Assembly (NCBI GenBank): GCA_020846375.1
Contig: JADLDZ010000150.1
Coordinates: forward strand, 1-7,958
Length of the DNA: 7,958 nt
From: Nitrospirales bacterium
Lineage (GTDB): Bacteria; Nitrospirota; Thermodesulfovibrionia; Thermodesulfovibrionales; Dissulfurispiraceae
Direction: 5' to 3'
The translations under genes and the position numbers were made by a program. Within the stretch, counting starts at the first letter, position 1; each line of letters begins with the position of its first letter. The notes beneath the pieces were generated by a model. It made no database searches, was not told the origin of the DNA, and saw nothing but the letters and a program-made list of their open reading frames with translations. Shown piece after piece: positions 1-5,483 of the stretch.

Positions 1-119
1 AGGACGCTTTCCCCGTCGAGCTCCAGTTCGAGCTTCAAGACGCCGTGGGTCGCCGGGTGCTGCGGCCCCATGCTGACGGTCAGTTCCTTTTTCTTTTTCT
101 CCGTTGTCTGCACTGACAT
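1..119 (-). CDS. nuoD: NADH-quinone oxidoreductase subunit D (N-terminal part only)
   Basis: This is the 49-kDa-type subunit of the peripheral arm of complex I, which helps form the quinone-binding site next to cluster N2. Only the first 39 codons lie in the window; the gene runs off the left edge. The start is ATG at 117-119, giving MSVQTTEKKKKELTVSMG followed by the family hallmark GPQHPATHGVL at about residues 18-28. The hallmark makes the family clear despite the short length. The ATG follows the nuoC stop with no gap (TAAATG), so translation is probably coupled. nuoC and nuoD are separate genes here, unlike the fused nuoCD of E. coli. Nothing can be said of the C-terminal part. Confidence 0.93.
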   Translation of the reverse strand, partial: MSVQTTEKKKKELTVSMGPQHPATHGVLKLELELDGESV

Positions 120-656
120 TTATCTAACCTCGTACACTTTATTTCGCTCTGCAATCTCGACGACTTCCTTATACTCCTTCCACTCCATTTCGCCGAGATC
201 GCTCTGCAGCGGATAATCCTTCCTCAGGGGATGACCCTCCCAGTCCTCCGGCAGGAGGATGCGCCGCAGGTCGGGATGTCCGTCAAAGGCAACGCCGAGC
301 AGGTCATAGCATTCCCTTTCGTGCCAGTTGGCCCCCTGCCATATATCCACCACGCTGTCGACAGCGCAGTCGTCCTCGGGGACCTCGGCCCGGATACGGA
401 TCATGTGCTTGTGTCTCATGGAATACAGGTGGTAGACGACCTCGAAACGGGGCTCTTTCCTGCCGAGGTAATCCACCCCGCACAGGTCCTGGAGAAAATC
501 GAAGTAAAACTCCGGGGTCTCGTGCAGGTACTTCAGCATCTCCTTTATCCCGTCCTTCCGCACGATGACCGATACCTGACCGCGGAACTCCCTGATCTCC
601 CTTACTTCGGCAGGATACCTGTCCTTTATCGCTTCCGCTATCTCTTTTGGCTCCAT
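120..656 (-). CDS. nuoC: NADH-quinone oxidoreductase subunit C
   Basis: This is the 30-kDa-type subunit of complex I, a structural protein of the peripheral arm that packs against NuoD and NuoB. The 178-residue product carries the family signature near its C-terminus: WQGANWHERECYDLLGVAF, then GHPDLRRILLPEDW and GHPLRKDYPL. The start chosen is ATG at 654-656 (MEPKEIAEAIKDRYP), because a strong AGAGGGG ribosome site lies just upstream. An in-frame ATG at 693-695 would add 13 residues and overlap the end of nuoB, and looks less likely. The gene lies 20 bases after the nuoB stop and abuts nuoD. It ends in TAA. Confidence 0.95.
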   Translation of the reverse strand: MEPKEIAEAIKDRYPAEVREIREFRGQVSVIVRKDGIKEMLKYLHETPEFYFDFLQDLCGVDYLGRKEPRFEVVYHLYSMRHKHMIRIRAEVPEDDCAVDSVVDIWQGANWHERECYDLLGVAFDGHPDLRRILLPEDWEGHPLRKDYPLQSDLGEMEWKEYKEVVEIAERNKVYEVR

Positions 657-676
657 CGAATCCCCTCTTCTCTTAA

Positions 677-1204
677 TTATCTCCACATGCTCCATTTCAG
701 GTGCTCTTTCTTTATCTTATCCTGCAGTTTCAGGATACCCTCCAGGAGCGCCTCCGGCCTCGGGGGGCATCCGGGAATGTATACGTCCACCGGCAGGAAG
801 GTGTCCACCCCCTGAACCGTACTGTAGGAATTGAAGATACCGCCGCTGCAGGCGCAGCTCCCCATGGAGATCACATACCGCGGCTCAGGCATCTGATCGT
901 ACACCCTCCGTACGATAGGCGCCATTTTCTTCGTCACCGTGCCCGCGATAATCACGAAATCCGCCTGTCGCGGAGAACCCCTGAAGATGCTGCCCAGCCT
1001 GTCCAGATCATAGTGTGACGATCCCGTCGTCATCATTTCAATGGCACATCAGGCGAGGCCGAAGGTCATCGGCCACAGGGAGGAATAACGCCCCCAGTTC
1101 ACTATCTTGTCCAGGGTGGCGATGATCGTGTTTGCACCGGGAATAACCCGCAAGCCCTCCTCTATTTTGATCACATCGGATGAAGTGCTTGTTTCCGTTG
1201 CCAT
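677..1204 (-). CDS. nuoB: NADH-quinone oxidoreductase subunit B, candidate selenoprotein (in-frame TGA at codon 52)
   Basis: NuoB carries cluster N2, the last iron-sulfur centre of complex I, which passes electrons to quinone. The full frame is 175 residues and starts at ATG 1202-1204 behind a strong AGGAGGTG site. Seen directly: residues 44-51 read SLWPMTFG-like sequence ending FGLA, codon 52 is TGA, then CAIEMM continues in frame. In the family this position is the first cysteine of the CC pair. The other three ligands are present: Cys53, Cys117 (SMGSCACSGG) and Cys146 (YIPGCPPRPE). No other lesion is visible. TGA ends nrfH, rpsF, one DUF507 gene and the activator gene nearby, so it is a normal stop here. 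A SECIS-like hairpin lies just downstream. Selenocysteine at codon 52 is inferred; a point nonsense mutation or base-call error (TGC or TGT to TGA) is the main alternative. A start at ATG 1034-1036 would omit two ligands and has no ribosome site. Confidence 0.85.
1013..1047 (-). promoter_or_regulatory. Candidate bacterial SECIS stem-loop in nuoB
   Basis: On the minus strand a perfect 6-bp stem, TGACGA / TCGTCA, encloses a 5-base loop, CGGGA (1016-1032). The loop opens 22 bases after the TGA and has G as its second base. A lower GTG / CAC helix (1045-1047 with 1013-1015) can extend it, leaving a 12-base bulge on the 5' side. Bacterial SECIS elements recognised by SelB lie inside the coding region just after the UGA, with a short loop bearing an early G roughly 16-37 bases away (established). 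This hairpin meets that geometry. A stem this size could arise by chance, so the assignment is tentative. Confidence 0.45.
1049..1051 (-). other. In-frame TGA, candidate selenocysteine codon (Sec52 of NuoB)
   Basis: The minus-strand TGA sits where homologues encode the first of two adjacent cysteines that bind cluster N2 (family knowledge; E. coli Cys63/Cys64). Flanking codons are GCC (Ala) before and TGT (Cys53) after. Replacement of cysteine by TGA at a catalytic or metal-binding site, with downstream homology intact, is the classic signature of a selenocysteine codon. It is equally one base away from TGC or TGT, so error or mutation cannot be excluded from this sequence alone. Confidence 0.55.
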
Positions 1205-1274
1205 TAGGTTCACCTCCTTTTGCGCGCAGAGCGCTTGACATACAGTAGAAGACCTTTACTGTGCTACTGCCTTC

Positions 1275-1309
1275 TCCGCCCCCGGCGCACTGCGTTACGG
1301 GGGTACGGA
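1275..1309 (-). promoter_or_regulatory. GC-rich hairpin between nuoA and nuoB
   Basis: The nuoA-nuoB gap is 110 bases, long for this operon. It holds arms CCCCCG (1279-1284) and CGGGGG (1298-1303), extended outside by TCCG / CGGA (1275-1278 with 1306-1309) across a two-base bulge. The hairpin starts 5 bases after the nuoA stop and has no T-run, so it is not a standard terminator. It could stabilise the nuoA end or act as a processing site. A second inverted repeat, ACAGTA / TACTGT, lies at 1242-1262. Function unknown. Confidence 0.35.
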
Positions 1310-1314
1310 TATCT

Positions 1315-1698
1315 CTAATCCCAGACGAACGCCTCCTTTTTCCAGGCATACACATATCCCACCACCAGCACGACAATGAAAAGCAGCATCTCGATCAGGG
1401 CATAAAGACCGATCTTGTCATAGACGATCGCCCAGGGATAGAGGAAAACCGCTTCCACATCGAACACGACGAAGAGCATGGCGATGATATAGAATTTCAC
1501 ATTGAACCGGTACCGGGGCTCTTCCAGAGGGGGATTGCCCGATTCGTAGGCCATCAGTTTTTCACGATATGCCCTCTTCAAGCGGAACAGGTTGCCCACG
1601 AACAACGCCCCGAAGCCGACGGCGGAAGCGATGACCATGGTTATCAGTACGGGGAAATACTCAGTGGGCATGTATGAGCCTGGAGTCATGGGGTTCAT
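1315..1698 (-). CDS. nuoA: NADH-quinone oxidoreductase subunit A
   Basis: This small membrane subunit of complex I lies close to the quinone channel. The 127-residue product has three hydrophobic segments, at about residues 15-37, 71-90 and 95-115, as expected for the family. The conserved loop between the first two includes the motif YESGNPPLEEPRYRFNVKFY, and FDVEAVFLYPWA follows in the second membrane segment. The start chosen is ATG at 1696-1698 (MNPMTPGSY), with GAGGT five bases upstream. A GTG two codons earlier overlaps that ribosome site and is rejected. It is the first gene of the nuo operon and ends in TAG. Confidence 0.95.
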   Translation of the reverse strand: MNPMTPGSYMPTEYFPVLITMVIASAVGFGALFVGNLFRLKRAYREKLMAYESGNPPLEEPRYRFNVKFYIIAMLFVVFDVEAVFLYPWAIVYDKIGLYALIEMLLFIVVLVVGYVYAWKKEAFVWD

Positions 1699-1772
1699 AA
1701 TCACCTCGACAGACAGAAGGTCAGCGGGAGTTCAACCATCTGTATATTAATTTTATACACTACAAACATTCT

Positions 1773-1803
1773 ATTTTAACTACTCTTAATCGAATCTTGT
1801 CAA
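1773..1803 (-). promoter_or_regulatory. Possible sigma-70-type promoter of the nuo operon
   Basis: On the minus strand a perfect TTGACA (1798-1803) is followed after 19 bases by TAAAAT (1773-1778). The spacing is longer than the ideal 17. The predicted transcript would have a leader of about 65-70 bases before nuoA. The location in the AT-rich divergent spacer fits, but alternative -10 elements (TATAAA near 1750-1757) exist. Confidence 0.4.
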
Positions 1804-1840
1804 GTGGAAATTAAAAAAAACAAACAGGTCTATAAGTTTT

Positions 1841-1864
1841 CCCCGCCGGAGTCCGACAGCGGGG
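1841..1864. repeat. Inverted repeat in the nuoA/trpC divergent spacer
   Basis: CCCCGC (1841-1846) pairs with GCGGGG (1859-1864), with an inner CGG / CCG helix around an AGT loop. It lies between the two proposed promoters and therefore outside both predicted transcripts. It could be an operator or a structural element. The rest of this 231-base spacer is AT-rich and holds no gene I can support. Confidence 0.35.
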
Positions 1865-1892
1865 AGAAGAAAAGAGCGGGGCCGATTTCCTC

Positions 1893-1921
1893 TTGTTTTT
1901 GAAATGCTTTTACGGTACAAT
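1893..1921 (+). promoter_or_regulatory. Candidate trpC promoter with leaderless start
   Basis: TTGTTT (1893-1898) and TACAAT (1916-1921) are separated by exactly 17 bases. The trpC ATG begins only 8 bases after the -10 hexamer, so transcription would start at or within a base or two of the start codon. No purine-rich ribosome site precedes the ATG, which supports a leaderless mRNA. No attenuator or leader peptide is visible. Confidence 0.5.
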
Positions 1922-1929
1922 TTTCTCTT

Positions 1930-2730
1930 ATGAGCATACTGGACACCATTGCGGCACAGAAGGCGGAGCGGCTCAGGGAGGCGAAAAGAAAAACCCCTTT
2001 GTCGGAACTCAAGGGGCGTCTGCGGGAGTGCGATGCGCCGCGGGACTTCCGGGGGGCGGTGCGGCGGAGCAACGACGATACCACCCTGCGCCTGATCGCG
2101 GAGCTGAAGAAGGCGTCTCCCTCGAAGGGGCTGATCAGGAAGGATTTCGATCCCGCCGCGATCGCTTCCCTCTATGAGAGGAAGGGGGCGGACGCCCTCT
2201 CGGTCCTGACGGAAGAGGATTTCTTCCAGGGCCGCCTCTCCTTTCTGGGGGAGGTCAGGCGGAAAACCGCCCTTCCCCTCTTGAGAAAGGATTTCATCTT
2301 CGACGAATACCAGATCTACGAAGCGAGGATCAACGGCGCCGACGCCCTGCTCCTCATCGCCGCCCTGCTCGAAAGGAACCAGGCGCAGGAGTATCTCCAC
2401 GTGGCGGCCGAACTGGGCCTCCGGGTGCTCTTCGAGGTGCATGACGAAGAGGAGCTCGAAAAGGCGCTCCGGGTGGACGCGGAGATCATCGGGATCAACA
2501 ACCGGGATCTGAAGACGCTGCACATCGACCTCTCCACCACCCTCCGGCTCAGGAAAGAGATCCCTCCGGGGAAGATCGTGGTGAGCGAGAGCGGGATACG
2601 CACCCATTCCGAGGTGGAGAGACTGCGGGAAGCGGGAGTGGATGCCCTGCTCGTCGGCACCTCCCTGATGCAGTCGGAAGATATCGGCGGGAAGATCGAC
2701 GAACTGATGGGAAAGAGGGAAAGGAGTTAA
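1930..2730 (+). CDS. trpC: Indole-3-glycerol phosphate synthase
   Basis: The enzyme closes the indole ring in tryptophan synthesis: 1-(2-carboxyphenylamino)-1-deoxyribulose 5-phosphate becomes indole-3-glycerol phosphate plus CO2. The 266-residue single-domain TIM barrel matches the usual monofunctional length. Expected catalytic motifs are all present: IAELKKASPSKG (Glu58, Lys60), LLRKDFIFDEYQI (Lys120), VLFEVHD (Glu169), IGINNRDL (Asn190) and VVSESGI (Glu220, Ser221). The C-terminal phosphate-binding segment is LLVGTSLM. It is the only rightward gene in the window, and no other trp gene is adjacent, so the pathway is dispersed or this gene is a lone unit. The 20 bases before the ATG lack any Shine-Dalgarno sequence, unlike its neighbours. 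Confidence 0.97.
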   Translation: MSILDTIAAQKAERLREAKRKTPLSELKGRLRECDAPRDFRGAVRRSNDDTTLRLIAELKKASPSKGLIRKDFDPAAIASLYERKGADALSVLTEEDFFQGRLSFLGEVRRKTALPLLRKDFIFDEYQIYEARINGADALLLIAALLERNQAQEYLHVAAELGLRVLFEVHDEEELEKALRVDAEIIGINNRDLKTLHIDLSTTLRLRKEIPPGKIVVSESGIRTHSEVERLREAGVDALLVGTSLMQSEDIGGKIDELMGKRERS

Positions 2731-2734
2731 GGGA

Positions 2735-2777
2735 CCTCAGAAGACGGAAAGAACTGCATCACCTGTGTCTACTGAGG
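2735..2777. terminator. Possible bidirectional terminator-like hairpin between trpC and nrfA
   Basis: CCTCAG-A-AGAC (2735-2745) pairs with GTCT-A-CTGAGG (2767-2777), giving 6 bp, an A-A mismatch and 4 bp around a 21-base loop. It lies in the 55-base gap between convergent genes, where a shared terminator would be expected. It lacks a T-run on either strand, so it is at best a weak intrinsic terminator. Confidence 0.3.
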
Positions 2778-2785
2778 CCGGCCCG

Positions 2786-4213
2786 TTATCTCCCTTTTCC
2801 CGCCATGCCTATCAAAGCAGCCTTTTTCCCGTCACCTTTTTGCGGCTCATTGCGTCCCTCCCGGTGAGCATACTTCTTTGCCGCCACTGCATCGATCATC
2901 TCCGTGTTCATCTCCGGCGGCGTTGCCCCCGCTTTCATAAGGGCCTCCCGGGCGAGAACCTCTGCTTTATACCCGAAATCGAGGGCGTCACCCAGCACAC
3001 GCAGCGCCTCGGGAGGATTATGAAACCCCATGCTGTTCTCCGCCCCTATCCATGTATTCCGATAATAGGCCTCCTGATACATTTCCTTTGCCCTGCCGAG
3101 CAGCACCGTATCCACCTTCGGCACTTTCTTCGCAGCCTCTATCAAGAGCGCTGCACGTGCCACTGTATAGCCGGCTTTCGTAAACATATGGTTCACCCGG
3201 CTCTGTATGTTCACCACCTGTTCTTTAAGCCATTCCGCGCTTTGGTTGTGGCACTGCATGCATGCCCTCATATTACCTTTTACCGGACTTTCCCAGTGAT
3301 GCGACGAAATTTTCTCTCTGCCGACCCTTTCATAAGGCATATGACAATCCGCACAGGCAACGCCGGCAGCCCAATGAATACTGCCCGGCGCCGAAAAGAG
3401 CTCGAACTCGGGGTGGCGCACATGGCCGAGCTTCTGTCCGGTGACCTTGTGGTTCCACTCTTTCAGGTTCTCTTTCTTGATTTGCGCGATGACCGCCTCA
3501 ACGCTGATGTTCCCCCATTTCCCGTACGTCCAGGGCAGCTTCAGCCCCACCGACGCGCCGCCCTCGTCTTTCGGAATGGAGTAGGTCACATGACACTGTG
3601 CGCACACGAGGCTCCTCATCTCCTGCCGCGTGAGTTTCCCGGGATCTTTTCCGACGGCTTTGAGCGCCTCTATCAATGTCCACCGGCTTATCCTCAAGTC
3701 CATGCTCTGCGGCTCGTGGCAGTCGGAGCAGGAAATACCCAATTGCTGATGTTTTCCCGGTATCTGTCCATGTACTTTCTCATAGGGTTGCCTGAAGTAG
3801 TCCGCCTTCAGACCTTCTTTCAGGTCGGGGGCATAGGGAGACTTACAGGTAAGGCACACCCCTCCTGCCTTTCTGCGGGACGGGTCGATTGCAAGCTGGT
3901 CTTTCAGCATCTCGGTATGTCCATTCGGCTCGTTGTATTCGACACTCATTCCCCAGCCGTCGAAAAGGACGAACTGGAACGGCCACGGACCCAATCTGTC
4001 CTCACCGTCGCTTCTGTACCGGCTGTACTTTTTCGATTTCTCACCATTCTTCAGGAAGCTGTCATAATGATTCGGATACTTTTTCCCCCACACAGCGGGG
4101 TCTTTTTCCTCCCGTGGAATGCTTACGCCCACTACATCCGTTCTTGCCGGCTGCACGCAGCCGGCAAGAACGGACAACAGAAATAAAAACAACACTGCTG
4201 CTCCTCTTTTCAT
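2786..4213 (-). CDS. nrfA: Ammonia-forming cytochrome c nitrite reductase (pentaheme)
   Basis: NrfA reduces nitrite to ammonium with six electrons on the outer face of the membrane, using NrfH as electron donor. The product is 475 residues. Heme 1, the catalytic heme, has the family-specific CxxCK form (CLTCK, residues 120-124). The other four are CxxCH: CSDCH (162), CAQCH (204), CADCH (287) and CMQCH (318). CHVTY gives the active-site tyrosine (about 211), and HVRHPEFE gives the conserved histidine region. The N-terminus is a hydrophobic signal ending in LSVLAGC, a lipobox, suggesting a lipid-anchored exported protein. The start at ATG 4211-4213 follows AGGGAGGT closely. An ATG at 4238-4240, also with a nearby AAGGAG, would add 9 residues and weaken the signal. 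It lies 77 bases after nrfH. An 18-bp-arm palindrome overlaps the lipobox codons. Confidence 0.95.
   Translation of the reverse strand: MKRGAAVLFLFLLSVLAGCVQPARTDVVGVSIPREEKDPAVWGKKYPNHYDSFLKNGEKSKKYSRYRSDGEDRLGPWPFQFVLFDGWGMSVEYNEPNGHTEMLKDQLAIDPSRRKAGGVCLTCKSPYAPDLKEGLKADYFRQPYEKVHGQIPGKHQQLGISCSDCHEPQSMDLRISRWTLIEALKAVGKDPGKLTRQEMRSLVCAQCHVTYSIPKDEGGASVGLKLPWTYGKWGNISVEAVIAQIKKENLKEWNHKVTGQKLGHVRHPEFELFSAPGSIHWAAGVACADCHMPYERVGREKISSHHWESPVKGNMRACMQCHNQSAEWLKEQVVNIQSRVNHMFTKAGYTVARAALLIEAAKKVPKVDTVLLGRAKEMYQEAYYRNTWIGAENSMGFHNPPEALRVLGDALDFGYKAEVLAREALMKAGATPPEMNTEMIDAVAAKKYAHREGRNEPQKGDGKKAALIGMAGKGR
4137..4174. repeat. Perfect 38-base palindrome within nrfA
   Basis: The arms are 18 bases each (4137-4154, TCCGTTCTTGCCGGCTGC, and its exact complement at 4157-4174) around a 2-base centre, AC. 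It covers the codons for the lipobox and the first residues of mature NrfA. Because of the symmetry, both strands encode almost the same peptide, SVLAGCxQPARTD. The nrfA mRNA would fold here into a very stable hairpin about 13 codons after the start. NrfA reads through it without a frame change. Confidence 0.9.
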
Positions 4214-4290
4214 ATCGCACCTCCCTATCGGTATTTTCATCGACTCCTTTTCCGGACTCTATCGCGTGCCGACGCCGTATTGCGTTCCGG

Positions 4291-4740
4291 TCAGTACCCG
4301 TGGGGCAGGTTACGGTGACACTCCCAGCACCTTCTCCGGTCCGGCTTTATTTTTGCCACCATTTCCTCGTGGCAGCGGATACAATTCTCCATCACCGTGC
4401 TTTCGGAATGCTTCGATATCCGTATGGGATCCGGAATCCTGTCAGACAGGAAAGCGTATCCGTGATTGATCCCGTCCCTGGCCTTTCCCGCCAGTTTGGA
4501 GACCACGTTTTGCTGGGAAACATGACAATCCCCGCAACCGGCCCAGTTTCGATGCCCTGAATGCGACCAGTTCCGATACTCTCTCTCCATCGTGTGGCAG
4601 GAAATGCAGAACTCGGGCTTGTTGGTATGGGTCCAGGCGCTCCCTATCCCAAAGGGGAGAAAGGCAAGCAGAAGGCCTGCAAGGGGAAGCGCGATCTTCC
4701 TCGAAAGCATCTTCTTCGAGCTTCCTTTGATCCTTTCCAT
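4291..4740 (-). CDS. nrfH: NrfH-type tetraheme quinol dehydrogenase
   Basis: NrfH oxidises menaquinol in the membrane and passes electrons to NrfA. The product is 149 residues with one N-terminal membrane anchor (about residues 14-35). Four heme sites follow: CISCH (45-49), CGDCH (69-73), CIRCH (120-124) and CWECH (138-142). CISCHTM places a methionine two residues after the first heme, as in NrfH proteins where it is the axial ligand of heme 1. The family is NapC/NirT/NrfH. The start is ATG 4738-4740 after GAGGAGG. An out-of-frame ATG at 4743-4745 lies even closer to that site but is followed by only a short frame. It is the first gene of the nrfHA pair and ends in TGA. Confidence 0.95.
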   Translation of the reverse strand: MERIKGSSKKMLSRKIALPLAGLLLAFLPFGIGSAWTHTNKPEFCISCHTMEREYRNWSHSGHRNWAGCGDCHVSQQNVVSKLAGKARDGINHGYAFLSDRIPDPIRISKHSESTVMENCIRCHEEMVAKIKPDRRRCWECHRNLPHGY

Positions 4741-4773
4741 ATCATTTTCACCTCCTCGTCTATTAGGTGAATA

Positions 4774-4790
4774 AGCAATAGATATGCCAG
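4774..4790 (-). promoter_or_regulatory. Sigma-54 (-24/-12) promoter of nrfHA
   Basis: On the minus strand the sequence reads C-TGGCAT-N5-TTGC-T. This matches the RpoN consensus TGGCAC-N5-TTGC with one mismatch and exact spacing. GG of the -24 element is at 4787-4788 and GC of the -12 element at 4775-4776. Transcription would start near 4764, leaving a leader of about 24 bases that contains the GAGGAGG ribosome site of nrfH. This predicts that nrfHA needs an enhancer-binding activator. Confidence 0.7.
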
Positions 4791-4822
4791 ATGCATGCGG
4801 TTGATCTCATTAAGAAGGAAAG

Positions 4823-4875
4823 ATGCGCTGCATTACATTTTCGTATGCATAACCTGCATGTAGAACAAATTTGTT
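4823..4875. promoter_or_regulatory. Cluster of palindromes upstream of the nrf promoter (possible activator sites)
   Basis: Three symmetric sites lie about 45-100 bases upstream of the -12/-24 promoter: ATGC-GCT-GCAT (4823-4833), TATGCATA (4844-4851) and AACAAATTTGTT (4864-4875). A further ATGCATGC is at 4791-4798. The spacing is typical of enhancer sites for sigma-54 activators. No specific regulator can be named. Confidence 0.35.
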
Positions 4876-5142
4876 TGGTATAGGGAGGGGGATTTCAGGG
4901 CAAAGGAAAGGGTGGCATCGAGTACGTTACGGAGGGAGGTGCTCCCGTAGTATCTCCACCTGATGGAGCTTGATGGGGTTGTCCAGCGTGGAGGTGGACC
5001 TTTCGATGGCAAGAATGAGATGAATGCCGCCCAAGAGGAAATGAGGGAAAAGATGCCTAAACCGAGGAGAATTCTTTTTTATGCCCGCTCTTTAGAGGTA
5101 CAGGTCACAGGGGGGAGGCAGGGCACACGCTGCAGGTGAGGA
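4876..5142. other. Intergenic stretch without a supported gene; possible gene relic
   Basis: This completes a stretch of about 400 bases between nrfH and the HNH gene. I see no gene with a ribosome site. On the minus strand a stop-free frame of 54 codons (4930-5091, stop TAA at 4927-4929) ends in protein-like sequence (LAIERSTSTLDNPIKLHQVE) but has no ATG or ribosome site, and may be the tail of a lost gene. A plus-strand frame (4963-5139, 58 residues) also lacks a ribosome site. A small GGGAG / CTCCC hairpin lies near 4934-4946. Confidence 0.3.
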
Positions 5143-5445
5143 TTACGGCTCCTCCCGGTCCAGTCCGGAAAGATACTCTTCCCATTCAAGAGGGATCAGG
5201 TACTTCTTCTTGTTGTTGCATTCCTTGCAGGCGGCGACAAGGTTGCTTTTCACCGACCTGCCGCCCCGGATAAGGGGAACCAGGTGATCCATGGTAAGCT
5301 CTCCCGGAGGGACTTTCACGCGACAATAGTAGCAGGCCCCTCCGGCGCATTTCCTCTTCCACCAACCGCTTTTGCGGAGCTCGCGTGCGATGCTCTTCTC
5401 CCGCTTTATGTCCTTTTCCGCGCCTTCCGGGACAAACTGCATCAT
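5143..5445 (-). CDS. Small HNH endonuclease-fold protein
   Basis: The 100-residue product has a compact HNH (beta-beta-alpha metal) nuclease module in its C-terminal half. CYYC, the MDHLVPLIRGG segment with the first histidine, an asparagine in SNLVAACKECN, and CKEC give the usual order Cys2, DH, N, Cys2. The two CxxC pairs likely bind structural zinc. The N-terminal third is basic and charged. The start chosen is ATG 5443-5445, with GGAG nine bases upstream. The frame is open to an ATG at 5544, but that would overlap the upstream DUF507 gene by 61 bases. The substrate is unknown. It may be a housekeeping nuclease or a repair protein, and nothing ties it to restriction or mobility. Confidence 0.8.
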   Translation of the reverse strand: MMQFVPEGAEKDIKREKSIARELRKSGWWKRKCAGGACYYCRVKVPPGELTMDHLVPLIRGGRSVKSNLVAACKECNNKKKYLIPLEWEEYLSGLDREEP

Positions 5446-5483
5446 TTCAATCGTCTCCACCAGGTGGTGCCGGGAAGGAAGTA

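Noticed and set aside
677..1036. Truncated NuoB starting at the ATG at 1036
   Set aside because: It lacks a ribosome site and would lose Cys53 and the position-52 ligand. Clear NuoB homology continues in frame upstream to ATG 1204, with a strong ribosome site.
1049..1051. A genome-wide altered code with TGA as tryptophan or glycine
   Set aside because: TGA ends nrfH, rpsF, one DUF507 gene and the activator gene at family-appropriate positions, and conserved tryptophans use TGG.
1786..2607. Minus-strand 273-codon frame over trpC
   Set aside because: It is antisense to all catalytic motifs of trpC and shows no recognisable domain.
2765..4186. 473-codon plus-strand frame opposite nrfA
   Set aside because: It is the shadow of a high-GC gene. 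The minus strand encodes five heme motifs and a full NrfA, and the plus frame shows no family features.
4214..4240. NrfA start at the ATG at 4240
   Set aside because: Although an AAGGAG is near, it adds nine polar residues before a signal peptide that is complete from 4213, where a better-spaced AGGGAGGT lies.
4963..5139. 58-codon plus-strand frame
   Set aside because: It has no ribosome site, no recognisable motif and low-complexity composition.
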